From Veillonella sp. VA137 (GTDB taxonomy: Bacteria > Bacillota > Negativicutes > Veillonellales > Veillonellaceae): a stretch of 37,400 bases of DNA. The translations under genes and the position numbers were made by a program. A model generated the notes under the pieces. The model worked only from the letters and a program-made list of their open reading frames with translations, made no database searches and was not told the origin of the DNA. Within the stretch, counting starts at the first letter, position 1. Every line of letters starts with the position of its first letter. This document shows positions 6,723 through 13,901 of the stretch, piece by piece. The stretch lies in assembly GCF_003992015.1 (NCBI RefSeq), contig NZ_RQVK01000015.1, positions 1-37,400 of the forward strand, in the 5' to 3' direction.

Positions 6723-7682
6723 ATGCCTATACGAGTAGTGAAAGGATTACCAGCCATAGGGAAACTTTCAGAAGAGAATATATTCGTCATGGATTCGGAA
6801 CGGGCAGAGTCACAAGATATTCGACCACTCCACATTGTGGTTGTGAACTTGATGCCACGGAAAGAGACCACGGAAATTCAATTGCTTCGTGCTTTGAGTA
6901 ACACACCGTTACAAACAAAGGTCACCTTTCTTTACACGGCATCTTATACAGCGAGTAATACAAGTCAAGAATACTTGGAAACCTTTTACAGGACTTTCGA
7001 GGAAATCAAGGATCAATATTTTGATGGCTTGATTATCACAGGTGCTCCGGTAGAGCAAATGCCCTTTGAGGAAGTGAGCTACTGGGATGAGCTTTCAGAA
7101 ATTATGGAATGGAGTAAAACCCATGTGTGTTCGACCCTCTACATTTGTTGGGGAGCCCAAGCAGGGATTTATAAGCATTTTGGTATCCACAAGGAAGATT
7201 TACCTAATAAGTTATTCGGAGTGTACGAGCAAGAAGTGCAGAACACGAAACCCATGCTGATGCGTGGTCTAGATGAACTCTTCTATATGCCTCATTCACG
7301 GCATACGACGGTGAGTGAAAGCGAAATCAACGCTCACCCTCAACTAGAAGTGCTAGTCCGCGCGGATAAGACAGGTGTTGGTATTGCCAGGTCCTATGAT
7401 AATAAACATGTGTTTATCTTTGGGCATCCTGAATATGATAGAGATACCTTATACCAAGAGTATGATCGGGATAGAAAGCAAGGGTTAGAGATTGAGATTC
7501 CAGAAAATTATTTCCCTGGAGATGACCCTACTAAGACGCCGATGATACGATGGCGTTCGGCATCGACTATACTCTATACAAACTGGTTAAACTATTATGT
7601 GTACCAAGAAACGCCATACGAAGTCAGTGAATTACAATCAAGACCGATTGAAGAAGCATATATACAAGACTGGGTCATTTAA
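6723..7682 (+). CDS. metA: Homoserine O-acetyltransferase (MetA family)
   Basis: MetA activates L-homoserine by acylating its hydroxyl, the first committed step to methionine. The 319-residue protein has the family nucleophile Cys142 in YICWGAQAG and the catalytic pair His235 and Glu237 in GHPEYD, at the same numbers as the E. coli enzyme. Residue 111 is Glu (APVE), which in this family goes with acetyl-CoA, while Gly111 goes with succinyl-CoA. The product is therefore probably O-acetylhomoserine. AGAGGTGG lies shortly before the ATG. metY follows after 47 bases in the same operon and uses that product. No methionine riboswitch is visible, so control is probably by a protein repressor or enzyme feedback. 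Confidence 0.95.
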   Translation: MPIRVVKGLPAIGKLSEENIFVMDSERAESQDIRPLHIVVVNLMPRKETTEIQLLRALSNTPLQTKVTFLYTASYTASNTSQEYLETFYRTFEEIKDQYFDGLIITGAPVEQMPFEEVSYWDELSEIMEWSKTHVCSTLYICWGAQAGIYKHFGIHKEDLPNKLFGVYEQEVQNTKPMLMRGLDELFYMPHSRHTTVSESEINAHPQLEVLVRADKTGVGIARSYDNKHVFIFGHPEYDRDTLYQEYDRDRKQGLEIEIPENYFPGDDPTKTPMIRWRSASTILYTNWLNYYVYQETPYEVSELQSRPIEEAYIQDWVI

Positions 7683-7729
7683 TCCTAGTTACTAGATAAT
7701 AAAGATTTAAGAATAGTGAGGAAAGTAAC

Positions 7730-8998
7730 ATGAGCAATTACAAATTTGAAACATTACAATTACATGCAGGTCATACAGTAGACGCAACAGGTTCCCGTGC
7801 AGTACCAATTTATCAAACAACTTCTTATGTATTTAAAGATGCAGAACAAGCAGCAGGTCGTTTCGCCTTAACTGATGCAGGCCCTATCTACACTCGTTTA
7901 GGTAACCCTACACAAGACGTATTGGAAGGCCGTGTAGCGGCTTTAGAAGGTGGTGCTGGTGCTATCGCTGTAGCATCTGGATCCGCAGCGATTACCTACG
8001 CTATCCAAAACGTAGCATCTGCTGGTGACAATATTGTAGCAGCATCCACATTATACGGTGGTACATACAACTTGTTCAGTGCTACATTACCACGTTTCGG
8101 TATTACTACGAAATTCGTAAATCCAGACAACTTAGATGAGTTCAAAGCAGCGATTGATGACAACACAAAAGCTGTGTATGTGGAATCCGTTGGTAACCCA
8201 GGTGCTAACCTTGTGGACTTAGAAGCGATTGCTGAAATCGCTCACGCACACGGTATCATCGTGATCGTGGACAATACATTCGGCACTCCATACTTGTTCC
8301 GTCCATTTGAACATGGTGCAGACGTAGTGGTTCACTCCGCCACAAAATACTTAGGCGGTCATGGTACAACTATCGCTGGTGTTATCGTTGAAAGTGGCAA
8401 GTTCGACTACAAAGCAAGCGGTCGTTATCCTGGATTCGTAGAAGGCGACGTACATTACAATGGTTTAGTATACGGCAATCTTCCAATTCCTTTCACTGTG
8501 AAAGTGCGTGCTCAATTATTGCGTGACACTGGTGCATCCATTACTCCACTAGCAGCATGGTTGATTATCCAAGGTATTGAAACATTGTCCTTGCGTGTAG
8601 AGCGCCATGTAGAAAACACTCGTAAAGTAGTAGATTTCTTGGTAAATCATCCAAAAATTGCTTACGTAAATTACCCAGAATTACCAAACAGCCCATACAA
8701 AGCATTGGCTGATAAATACTTCCCGAACGGTGTTGGTGCAGTGTTCACATTCGGTGTAAAAGGTGGTAAAGAAGAAGGTATTAAATTCGTTGATGCTCTT
8801 GAAATCTTCTCTAACCTTGCGAACGTGGCGGATGCTAAATCCTTGGTTATTCACCCAGCAAGTACAACACATGCCCAATTGAGCCCTGAGGAACAATTGA
8901 CAGCAGGTGTAAAACCAGAACAATTACGTGTATCCATCGGTATCGAAAATGTAGATGATATCATTGCTGACTTAGCACAAGCATTGGATAAACTATAA
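7730..8998 (+). CDS. metY: O-acetylhomoserine aminocarboxypropyltransferase (sulfhydrylase)
   Basis: This 422-residue PLP enzyme of the Cys/Met metabolism family converts O-acetylhomoserine and sulfide to homocysteine. Visible landmarks are the N-terminal [10 protein letters not shown], the YTRLGNPT motif that contacts PLP phosphate, SGSAAITYA, the [10 protein letters not shown] aspartate that binds the pyridine nitrogen, and the Schiff-base lysine in [11 protein letters not shown]. The length above 400 and the [12 protein letters not shown] context favour MetY over the roughly 380-residue cystathionine synthases and lyases. It lies 47 bases after metA with a modest GAGGAAAG site. Together the two genes form a direct sulfhydrylation route that bypasses cystathionine. 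Codon use is strongly biased, suggesting high expression. Confidence 0.95.
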   Translation: MSNYKFETLQLHAGHTVDATGSRAVPIYQTTSYVFKDAEQAAGRFALTDAGPIYTRLGNPTQDVLEGRVAALEGGAGAIAVASGSAAITYAIQNVASAGDNIVAASTLYGGTYNLFSATLPRFGITTKFVNPDNLDEFKAAIDDNTKAVYVESVGNPGANLVDLEAIAEIAHAHGIIVIVDNTFGTPYLFRPFEHGADVVVHSATKYLGGHGTTIAGVIVESGKFDYKASGRYPGFVEGDVHYNGLVYGNLPIPFTVKVRAQLLRDTGASITPLAAWLIIQGIETLSLRVERHVENTRKVVDFLVNHPKIAYVNYPELPNSPYKALADKYFPNGVGAVFTFGVKGGKEEGIKFVDALEIFSNLANVADAKSLVIHPASTTHAQLSPEEQLTAGVKPEQLRVSIGIENVDDIIADLAQALDKL

Positions 8999-9024
8999 GA
9001 TATAGAATTACATAATACTATATA

Positions 9025-9055
9025 AGGGAACTCACAATAGTGGGTTCTCTTTTTT
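9025..9055 (+). terminator. Terminator of the met operon
   Basis: AGGGAACTCAC at 9025-9035 pairs with GTGGGTTCTCT at 9040-9050 using two G-T pairs, followed by a T-run. The gap 9056-9530 beyond it is AT-rich; I see no gene in it and only weak promoter candidates such as TATACT at 9392. Confidence 0.85.
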
Positions 9056-9530
9056 GTTGTGCAAATAGGGATAGACATTTTCTAAGAACGTTATCGTTAC
9101 AAGATGGGTTATAGGATAATATAATCTAAGAGTATCATAAGATATATGACTAAATTAATAGGGGGAAATCTGATTAAAGACATCAATGTTCATATATGTT
9201 AGGATTTTATCATATATGATTTTATACTATATTCGGCGTTGATAGTCGCATCTAAGTATATTTTTATAGTGATTATGGGAGCATTGTCGGAACTGGTGCT
9301 GATATGTATGAATGTTGGTTTGGAGATACACAAAATCATACAAAAAAGGTGTGATGTAGTGCTTAGGTGCTTATAATAGGCCATTTTATGGTATACTAGA
9401 TATATATTTGTATTAAACACGAAGTGATATAGCAAAAACTATTAGAGGTGTATATAGATATATGCTGACTTTAAAAGTGTATAGAAATCAGTATAGGATA
9501 TAAAGGGCTACGAAGAAAGGAAATCAACGA

Positions 9531-10583
9531 ATGAACAGTAAACTAGTTGAAAATACGTGGTGGAAAGCTGTGGCATGTGGCATGGCGATGGTTACTCTCA
9601 CCGGTTTTGTAGGTATGGCGTATGCTATAGAGGGAACACCGGTGAGGACTTTCACAAAGGAGTTAGGGAGTGTACAAACAGTAGATGCTCAAGGAATAGA
9701 TGGGGAACACTTCGTATTACAACAGGAGAATGCTGCACCAGAGAAGAGAGGGCTCTATATTAGCCACCGACCAGCTCATTTTCGGGTGAATATGTATGGT
9801 ACTGTGAAAGATATTCATTGGATTGATAAGGTAGTTCCTACAGATAGTGGACATATAGTGGGTATTTTATTAGATTTTGATAAAAATACTACTATGATGA
9901 TCACGAGACGAGATAATACACCAACGCAAGGTGTTTCTCAGGAGCGATGGAATACGACCTGGTATGATCAACCGATCCAAGGAATGACCGATGAGGAGTA
10001 TATGGCAATTTGGCGGCGCGAAGATCCGCATCTATCTGAAAAATATACACAGCTCGAAGGTGGCTTGTTATGGAGAGAAGATATGACGGCGGCTCGTTGG
10101 GATCGGTCTGTACAAATGACATCAGAAGGACCGAAAGTGCGTTTTACGGTAGACATGATTTTGAAAGACGATCCTACGCATCGGTATGTAATTACGTTTA
10201 CCTATGATGATATCCAAAAGTATAGTATAGAATCATTGAAACACCTAGTGGATATTCTGGAGTATTTGCCAGATGAAAGTGATGCAGATGCTCAGCAAAA
10301 TGAAAAGCAAGAGCCTAAGGAGCAGAGCCCCCCTTCACAAGCAGACGAAGAGTATAACCTACCATCTGTGTTGCTGTCAGACATGTGGATGGAAACGAAG
10401 GATGTAACGGATCTTGAAGATTTATACCATCAGGAGTTAAGCCTAGGCAAGCCATCGGTGCGTAAAGAGCAGAAATTAAGAATTACAGAAGAAGGGATTA
10501 CGTCCCAATCCACTTGGGAAGATATGAGCAAAACGCAGGCCAGCATCGAACGGTCTGGTCGAATAGAGCTGGAGAAAGAATGA
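9531..10583 (+). CDS. Secreted protein of unknown family, paralogue 1
   Basis: I do not recognise this 350-residue protein. A signal peptide is clear: a charged N-terminus, a hydrophobic stretch at about 13-30 and a cleavage site after AYA (residue 32). There is no lipobox cysteine. Residues 82-246 are homologous to the next gene's product and share HWID/VWID, VGxLLxxDK, WNTTWYD (140-146), PIQGMTD, DMTxARW and DPTHRY, ending in a YDDI-x-Y helix. After 247 it has an extension rich in Glu, Gln, Pro and Ser and then about 80 more charged residues that the paralogue lacks. It has a likely ribosome site GAAAGGAAA. It is probably exported to the periplasm in this diderm lineage. No enzyme motif is visible. 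Confidence 0.7.
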   Translation: MNSKLVENTWWKAVACGMAMVTLTGFVGMAYAIEGTPVRTFTKELGSVQTVDAQGIDGEHFVLQQENAAPEKRGLYISHRPAHFRVNMYGTVKDIHWIDKVVPTDSGHIVGILLDFDKNTTMMITRRDNTPTQGVSQERWNTTWYDQPIQGMTDEEYMAIWRREDPHLSEKYTQLEGGLLWREDMTAARWDRSVQMTSEGPKVRFTVDMILKDDPTHRYVITFTYDDIQKYSIESLKHLVDILEYLPDESDADAQQNEKQEPKEQSPPSQADEEYNLPSVLLSDMWMETKDVTDLEDLYHQELSLGKPSVRKEQKLRITEEGITSQSTWEDMSKTQASIERSGRIELEKE

Positions 10584-10668
10584 GTTAGCGAAAATAGTTG
10601 GTGCAAATTGGCAGAGACTAAAGGGGAACATTACTAGGAAGAGAAAAAGCGGGAGGAATGATGCAACA

Positions 10669-11442
10669 ATGGATAAGACAGTTTGGAAGGCTTTAGCCTG
10701 TGGTATAGCAATAGCGACTTTCACGGGCACCGTAAGTCTAGCAAATGATATACAGGTAAAGCCTATGGTTACAGTCATAGACCAGGGAAGAATGCAAAAA
10801 GGAGTACCATTTTATATAGGAGACCACTATTCAAAAAACAGTTTGATAAAAAACAATAAAGAAGCAGAAAATATACCACACTATACGTACATCAATAGTC
10901 GTGAAGGGCATTTCCGCTTTGCGATTCCTTGGGCAATACAAACTATGGTATGGATTGATACGACCGAACTTAAAGGCAAGGGACATACAGTAGGAGTTCT
11001 GTTGCATTTAGATAAAGATGTAAATATGACGGTAACTCGTATAGATAATGTAGCACCGAAAGGGGAATCCCAGGAACAGTGGAATACTACATGGTATGAC
11101 ACACCAATTCAAGGAATGACGGATGCGGACTATATGGAAGTTTTGCGTCGAAAAAGTCCCGATGTTTTTAAAGAGTTCACAGTAGTAGAAGTGGGGGCAT
11201 TATCTCGAGATGATATGACAATGGCTCGCTGGGAGCGATTTGAACAGCCTACACCGGATGGAGCATATGTAACGTTTACCTTGGATATGATTATGAAAGC
11301 TGATCCTACGCATCGATATTTGATGGAGCTTGAATATGATGATATTAATAGATATGATTTGCAGACTTTGTTGCACTTATTAGACAATTTTGTGTATACA
11401 GGTGCTACTGAAAGTCGAGGAGCATCCGTCTCATCACAGTAG
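10669..11442 (+). CDS. Secreted protein of unknown family, paralogue 2
   Basis: This 257-residue protein has a signal peptide (residues 1-25, cleavage near SLA-ND). Its domain at about 81-243 repeats that of the preceding gene, with WNTTWYDTPIQGMTDADYM, DDMTMARWER, DMIMKADPTHRY and EYDDINRYD. The N-terminal 60 mature residues differ from paralogue 1 and the long C-terminal tail is absent, so the pair looks like an old tandem duplication that has diverged at both ends. GGGAGG lies 12 bases before the chosen ATG; two nearer ATGs are out of frame. It lies 85 bases after paralogue 1 and is probably co-transcribed. Function is unknown; the conserved aromatic and acidic motif suggests a folded binding domain. 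Confidence 0.7.
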   Translation: MDKTVWKALACGIAIATFTGTVSLANDIQVKPMVTVIDQGRMQKGVPFYIGDHYSKNSLIKNNKEAENIPHYTYINSREGHFRFAIPWAIQTMVWIDTTELKGKGHTVGVLLHLDKDVNMTVTRIDNVAPKGESQEQWNTTWYDTPIQGMTDADYMEVLRRKSPDVFKEFTVVEVGALSRDDMTMARWERFEQPTPDGAYVTFTLDMIMKADPTHRYLMELEYDDINRYDLQTLLHLLDNFVYTGATESRGASVSSQ

Positions 11443-11479
11443 AACAGAATTTTAGAAAACCATCTTATTAGATATGGCC

Positions 11480-11508
11480 TTGATTTATGAATTTTGCCTA
11501 TATATAAT
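11480..11508 (+). promoter_or_regulatory. Promoter of the XRE regulator
   Basis: TTGATT at 11480-11485, a 17-base spacer and a perfect TATAAT at 11503-11508. The predicted start is about 40 bases before the chosen ATG, which excludes the earlier in-frame ATG at 11494. Confidence 0.7.
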
Positions 11509-11556
11509 GTGAGTAGAGCAGTTCGGTCGTATACTTTTGAAATGAGGTGTATAGAT

Positions 11557-11889
11557 ATGGGAACGCATTTACAATCAATGGAATCAATGCCAGAGTATGA
11601 AGAGTTTTGTATTTGTTTAGGCAGAAAAATTGCTTGGGTTAGACGGTGTCAGGGACTTTCACAAAAAGAGTTATCTAAACGATGTGGTATTAGTCCTAGC
11701 TATTTGGCGAAAATTGAAGGCGCTAAAGGTTCCCTAGGGACATCGGTGCAGGTATTGTATTTAATTGCCAAGACTTTGCAGGTGGATGTGGCAACTTTGG
11801 TGTGTCATGATGAAATCGATTACCAACGGGTACGAATGTATAAGATCAAGCAACGGGTCATGGGATGCGAAATGAATCAGTTGCACTAA
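11557..11889 (+). CDS. XRE-family helix-turn-helix regulator
   Basis: The 110-residue product from ATG 11557 has a Cro/C1-type DNA-binding domain at about residues 21-80: LGRKIAWVRRCQGLSQKELS, then CGISPSYLAKIEGAKGS as the recognition helix region, then LYLIAKTLQVDVATLV. A cysteine-containing basic tail follows. The start is chosen because GAGGTG lies seven bases upstream and the upstream promoter's -10 overlaps the earlier possible start. It has its own promoter and follows the two secreted paralogues on the same strand, so it may regulate them or itself. No sensor domain is present. Targets are unknown. Confidence 0.85.
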   Translation: MGTHLQSMESMPEYEEFCICLGRKIAWVRRCQGLSQKELSKRCGISPSYLAKIEGAKGSLGTSVQVLYLIAKTLQVDVATLVCHDEIDYQRVRMYKIKQRVMGCEMNQLH

Positions 11890-11924
11890 CAAAATGAGGC
11901 CTTATTTGTGTTCTAGGATGCTAG

Positions 11925-11946
11925 TTGATAATATAATTATTATCAA
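11925..11946. promoter_or_regulatory. Palindrome TTGATAAT-N6-ATTATCAA
   Basis: There are perfect 8-base arms at 11925-11932 and 11939-11946. It resembles the GATAAT/ATTATC halves of Fur-type boxes but with a longer centre, and could also form an RNA hairpin ending the XRE transcript. It lies between the XRE gene and the ferredoxin. Confidence 0.35.
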
Positions 11947-12117
11947 AATTCATATTGAGAAGAAATAATTGAGAATATGAGGGGCTATAGTTATTGTTTG
12001 TATGTTTAGTTAAATACAAATGATAAACTCTATCAAATAGCGTAATATATGGACTCAGTGATATAAAAAATGCAACATCACTTGTAAAAATTCGATACAA
12101 AAAGTATATAGAAATAT

Positions 12118-12146
12118 TTGACAAGACTAAAAAAACGTGCAATAAT
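12118..12146 (+). promoter_or_regulatory. Promoter of the ferredoxin gene
   Basis: TTGACA at 12118-12123, a 17-base spacer and AATAAT at 12141-12146. It gives a leader of about 75 bases before the ATG. Confidence 0.7.
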
Positions 12147-12178
12147 GAGAATGTAAAAAAGGTAAGTACCTTAGTTAA

Positions 12179-12189
12179 ATGATAATCAT
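12179..12189. promoter_or_regulatory. ATGATAATCAT palindrome in ferredoxin leader
   Basis: Perfect 5-1-5 symmetry, similar to the core of a Fur box, about 30 bases downstream of the predicted transcription start. Iron-linked control of a ferredoxin is plausible but unproven. Confidence 0.3.
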
Positions 12190-12227
12190 AAAGTTGGCGA
12201 ATTTCTATTTTTTTATGGAGGTGTCTC

Positions 12228-12392
12228 ATGCGCGTTATTGGTGATGCATGCATTAAATGTGGTTCTTGTGCTTCTGTTTGTCCAGTAGGAGCAATTGCTG
12301 AAGGCGAAGTTAAATACGAAATCAATGAAACTTGCATTGATTGCGGTTCTTGCGAATCCGTTTGCCCAGTAGCAACAATCACAGCTGAATAA
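12228..12392 (+). CDS. 2[4Fe-4S] ferredoxin
   Basis: This 54-residue protein is a clostridial-type ferredoxin carrying electrons at low potential between oxidoreductases and hydrogenase or similar partners. Two cluster motifs are complete: CIKCGSCASVCP at residues 8-19 and CIDCGSCESVCP at 36-47, with the internal twofold repeat typical of the family. All eight cysteines are present. GGAGGTG precedes the ATG, and a promoter and terminator bracket the gene, so it is monocistronic. Short spacing and very regular codon use suggest high expression, as usual for the main ferredoxin of an anaerobe. Confidence 0.97.
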   Translation: MRVIGDACIKCGSCASVCPVGAIAEGEVKYEINETCIDCGSCESVCPVATITAE

Positions 12393-12407
12393 TTCAAGCG
12401 AATAATA

Positions 12408-12440
12408 AACCCCGTAAACATACGTGTTTACGGGGTTTTC
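12408..12440 (+). terminator. Terminator of ferredoxin
   Basis: AACCCCGTAAACA at 12408-12420 pairs perfectly with TGTTTACGGGGTT at 12425-12437 across a TACG loop, followed by TTC. It also faces the end of the convergent rhuM gene. Confidence 0.92.
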
Positions 12441-12523
12441 TCATTTTCGATTTACTCTAATTTTAGGCGGTTTCGATGCGGTTGCTCAACCGTTGTTCAA
12501 CCTTTTTTGAGGCTCTCATCATA

Positions 12524-13540
12524 TTACTTGTTTTGTTTGTGTATGATTCTGTCAAAATCAGAGAATACTTTCTGCGTACGATTAAATTCTTTATACTCAG
12601 TAACTGCTTTCTTATCAGCTTGTAGTTTTGAAATATGCCCTTTATTAGTGAGCACTTCATATTCGTTGAAAGATAGGAATTTATCTACGCTTTCAGCAAA
12701 GGCTTTCATGGTGAAAGTATGTTTTCGTTCAATGATGCCTTCGATATAGTCAAAAAAGGAGGATACAGTTCGTTCTAGTTTACGTATTTCGTCTGCGGTT
12801 AAATAATTTTTTGCGATGGTTACATCGGATTTATGAATGCGCCCATGAGGGGAGCTTTTCCAAGTTTGTAATCCCATGTGTGGTTTATCTCTATCAACGG
12901 CATTATAAATAATTTCAGCTGCAGTTTTGCCTGTGATAGCATAATGGAATTTGTTTTGCACCATAGCGTAAAATTGACGAGTGAAAGGATCCTGTACATC
13001 GTAGTCAATGGAGCATTCTGCGAATATATCTGTAATTTGTTGATAGATTTGACGTTCGCTAGCTCGAATGGATTGAACTCTACGTAAAAGTTCTTTGAAA
13101 TAGTTTTGACCAAAGGGAGTTCCGTTCTTTAACATTTCGTCATTGAGAGCAAAACCTTTTACAATATATTCGCGCAATACCTTTGTAGCCCAGATGCGGA
13201 ATTGTGTAGCCTCTTTTGAGTTTACACGGTAGCCAACAGCTATGATGGCGTCTAGGTTGTACAGTTTTACTGTTGAGCTTTGCGTTTTCTGGGCTAAAGC
13301 TCCGTGTTTAGTGGTTATTGCAATTTCTGCAATAACCACTGATTCATCTAATTCGTTGGATTCAAAGATATTTTTTAAATGGCGACTGACAGAAGATAAA
13401 GATACTCCGAATAACGTCGCCATATCTTTTTGTGTCATCCAAAATGTTTCGTCTTTAAATAGAACATTGGTAGAAATATTTTCTTGTCCTGATTGGTAAA
13501 TGATTACATCTCCATGTAAAGCAGAATCGATAGGAATCAT
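12524..13540 (-). CDS. rhuM: RhuM family protein
   Basis: The 338-residue product from MIPIDSALHG has the RhuM layout. An N-terminal winged-helix-like part (FWMTQKDMATLFGVSLSSVS) is followed by YNLDAIIAVGYRVNSKEATQFRIWATKVLREYIVKGF, the family hallmark shared with phage KilA/BRO-like proteins. Then come a helical region with YNAVDRDKPHMGLQTW and a charged C-terminus. RhuM was named from a Salmonella pathogenicity island, but its biochemical role is unknown; it is common on genomic islands. The start is chosen because AAGGAGGCCTACC precedes ATG 13540; an upstream ATG seven codons earlier has no such site. A partial second copy lies near 16300, with the same orientation relative to the neighbouring ATPase. 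Confidence 0.88.
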   Translation of the reverse strand: MIPIDSALHGDVIIYQSGQENISTNVLFKDETFWMTQKDMATLFGVSLSSVSRHLKNIFESNELDESVVIAEIAITTKHGALAQKTQSSTVKLYNLDAIIAVGYRVNSKEATQFRIWATKVLREYIVKGFALNDEMLKNGTPFGQNYFKELLRRVQSIRASERQIYQQITDIFAECSIDYDVQDPFTRQFYAMVQNKFHYAITGKTAAEIIYNAVDRDKPHMGLQTWKSSPHGRIHKSDVTIAKNYLTADEIRKLERTVSSFFDYIEGIIERKHTFTMKAFAESVDKFLSFNEYEVLTNKGHISKLQADKKAVTEYKEFNRTQKVFSDFDRIIHKQNK

Positions 13541-13721
13541 GGTAGGCCTCCTTGGTGTCATGTACTGCTCTTTCTTTTACTTATATTACATCTCATTAGC
13601 GAGGCAAAGTCAAGAAGAGATAGGATAGTATTTATATAGAGGCAGAGATATCTAAAGTATTAGGGGTAGCGTGATATTGCAAGTCTATCAAATTTGTGGG
13701 ATAATAAAATAAATAAAAAAT

Positions 13722-13789
13722 CGCTGTTGGTCTACTGGCACGACGATAACATATTGTTATAAAGATGTGGTTCGAATCTGCATACAGCG
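13722..13789 (+). tRNA. tRNA-like element, probably a tRNA pseudogene
   Basis: CGCTGT at 13722-13727 pairs with ACAGCG at 13784-13789 as a 6-base acceptor-like stem. Inside are a GTC/GAC D-stem with TGG in the loop, an ATAAC/GTTAT stem with only a 5-base loop, a 5-base variable region and a T-arm TGTGG-TTCGAAT-CTGCA. The shortened anticodon loop and the missing CCA argue against a working tRNA. The A-run before and T-run after could also make it a terminator. Confidence 0.4.
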
Positions 13790-13796
13790 CTTTTTG

Positions 13797-13824
13797 GTAC
13801 TCTAAAGTAATGGGGTGCTTTTTT
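13797..13824 (+). terminator. Hairpin terminator after the tRNA-like element
   Basis: GTACTCT pairs with GGGGTGC (several G-T pairs) and is followed by six Ts. A stronger form (GCACTCT/AGGGTGC) occurs at the same place in the second copy, so the stem is conserved. It lies upstream of the first ATPase gene. Confidence 0.6.
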
Positions 13825-13901
13825 ATCATCGATATAAGATGAAAATAGTATAAAAAACATAAATGAATATACACTCATATTATAATTCATAAGGAGATAC
13901 G

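Noticed and set aside
9199-9435. 78-codon minus-strand frame in the gap before the secreted paralogues
   Set aside because: No ribosome site, biased AT-driven composition and no family resemblance. A plus-strand stretch here (near 9260-9350) reads like a protein fragment but has no start and was not called.
11921-12421. 166-codon minus-strand frame across the ferredoxin
   Set aside because: It covers the ferredoxin gene, which has all eight cluster cysteines, a ribosome site, promoter and terminator. The antisense product is low complexity with no ribosome site.
12463-12749. Short frames overlapping the 3' end of rhuM on both strands
   Set aside because: They lie within the intact rhuM coding region or its terminator and have no independent support.
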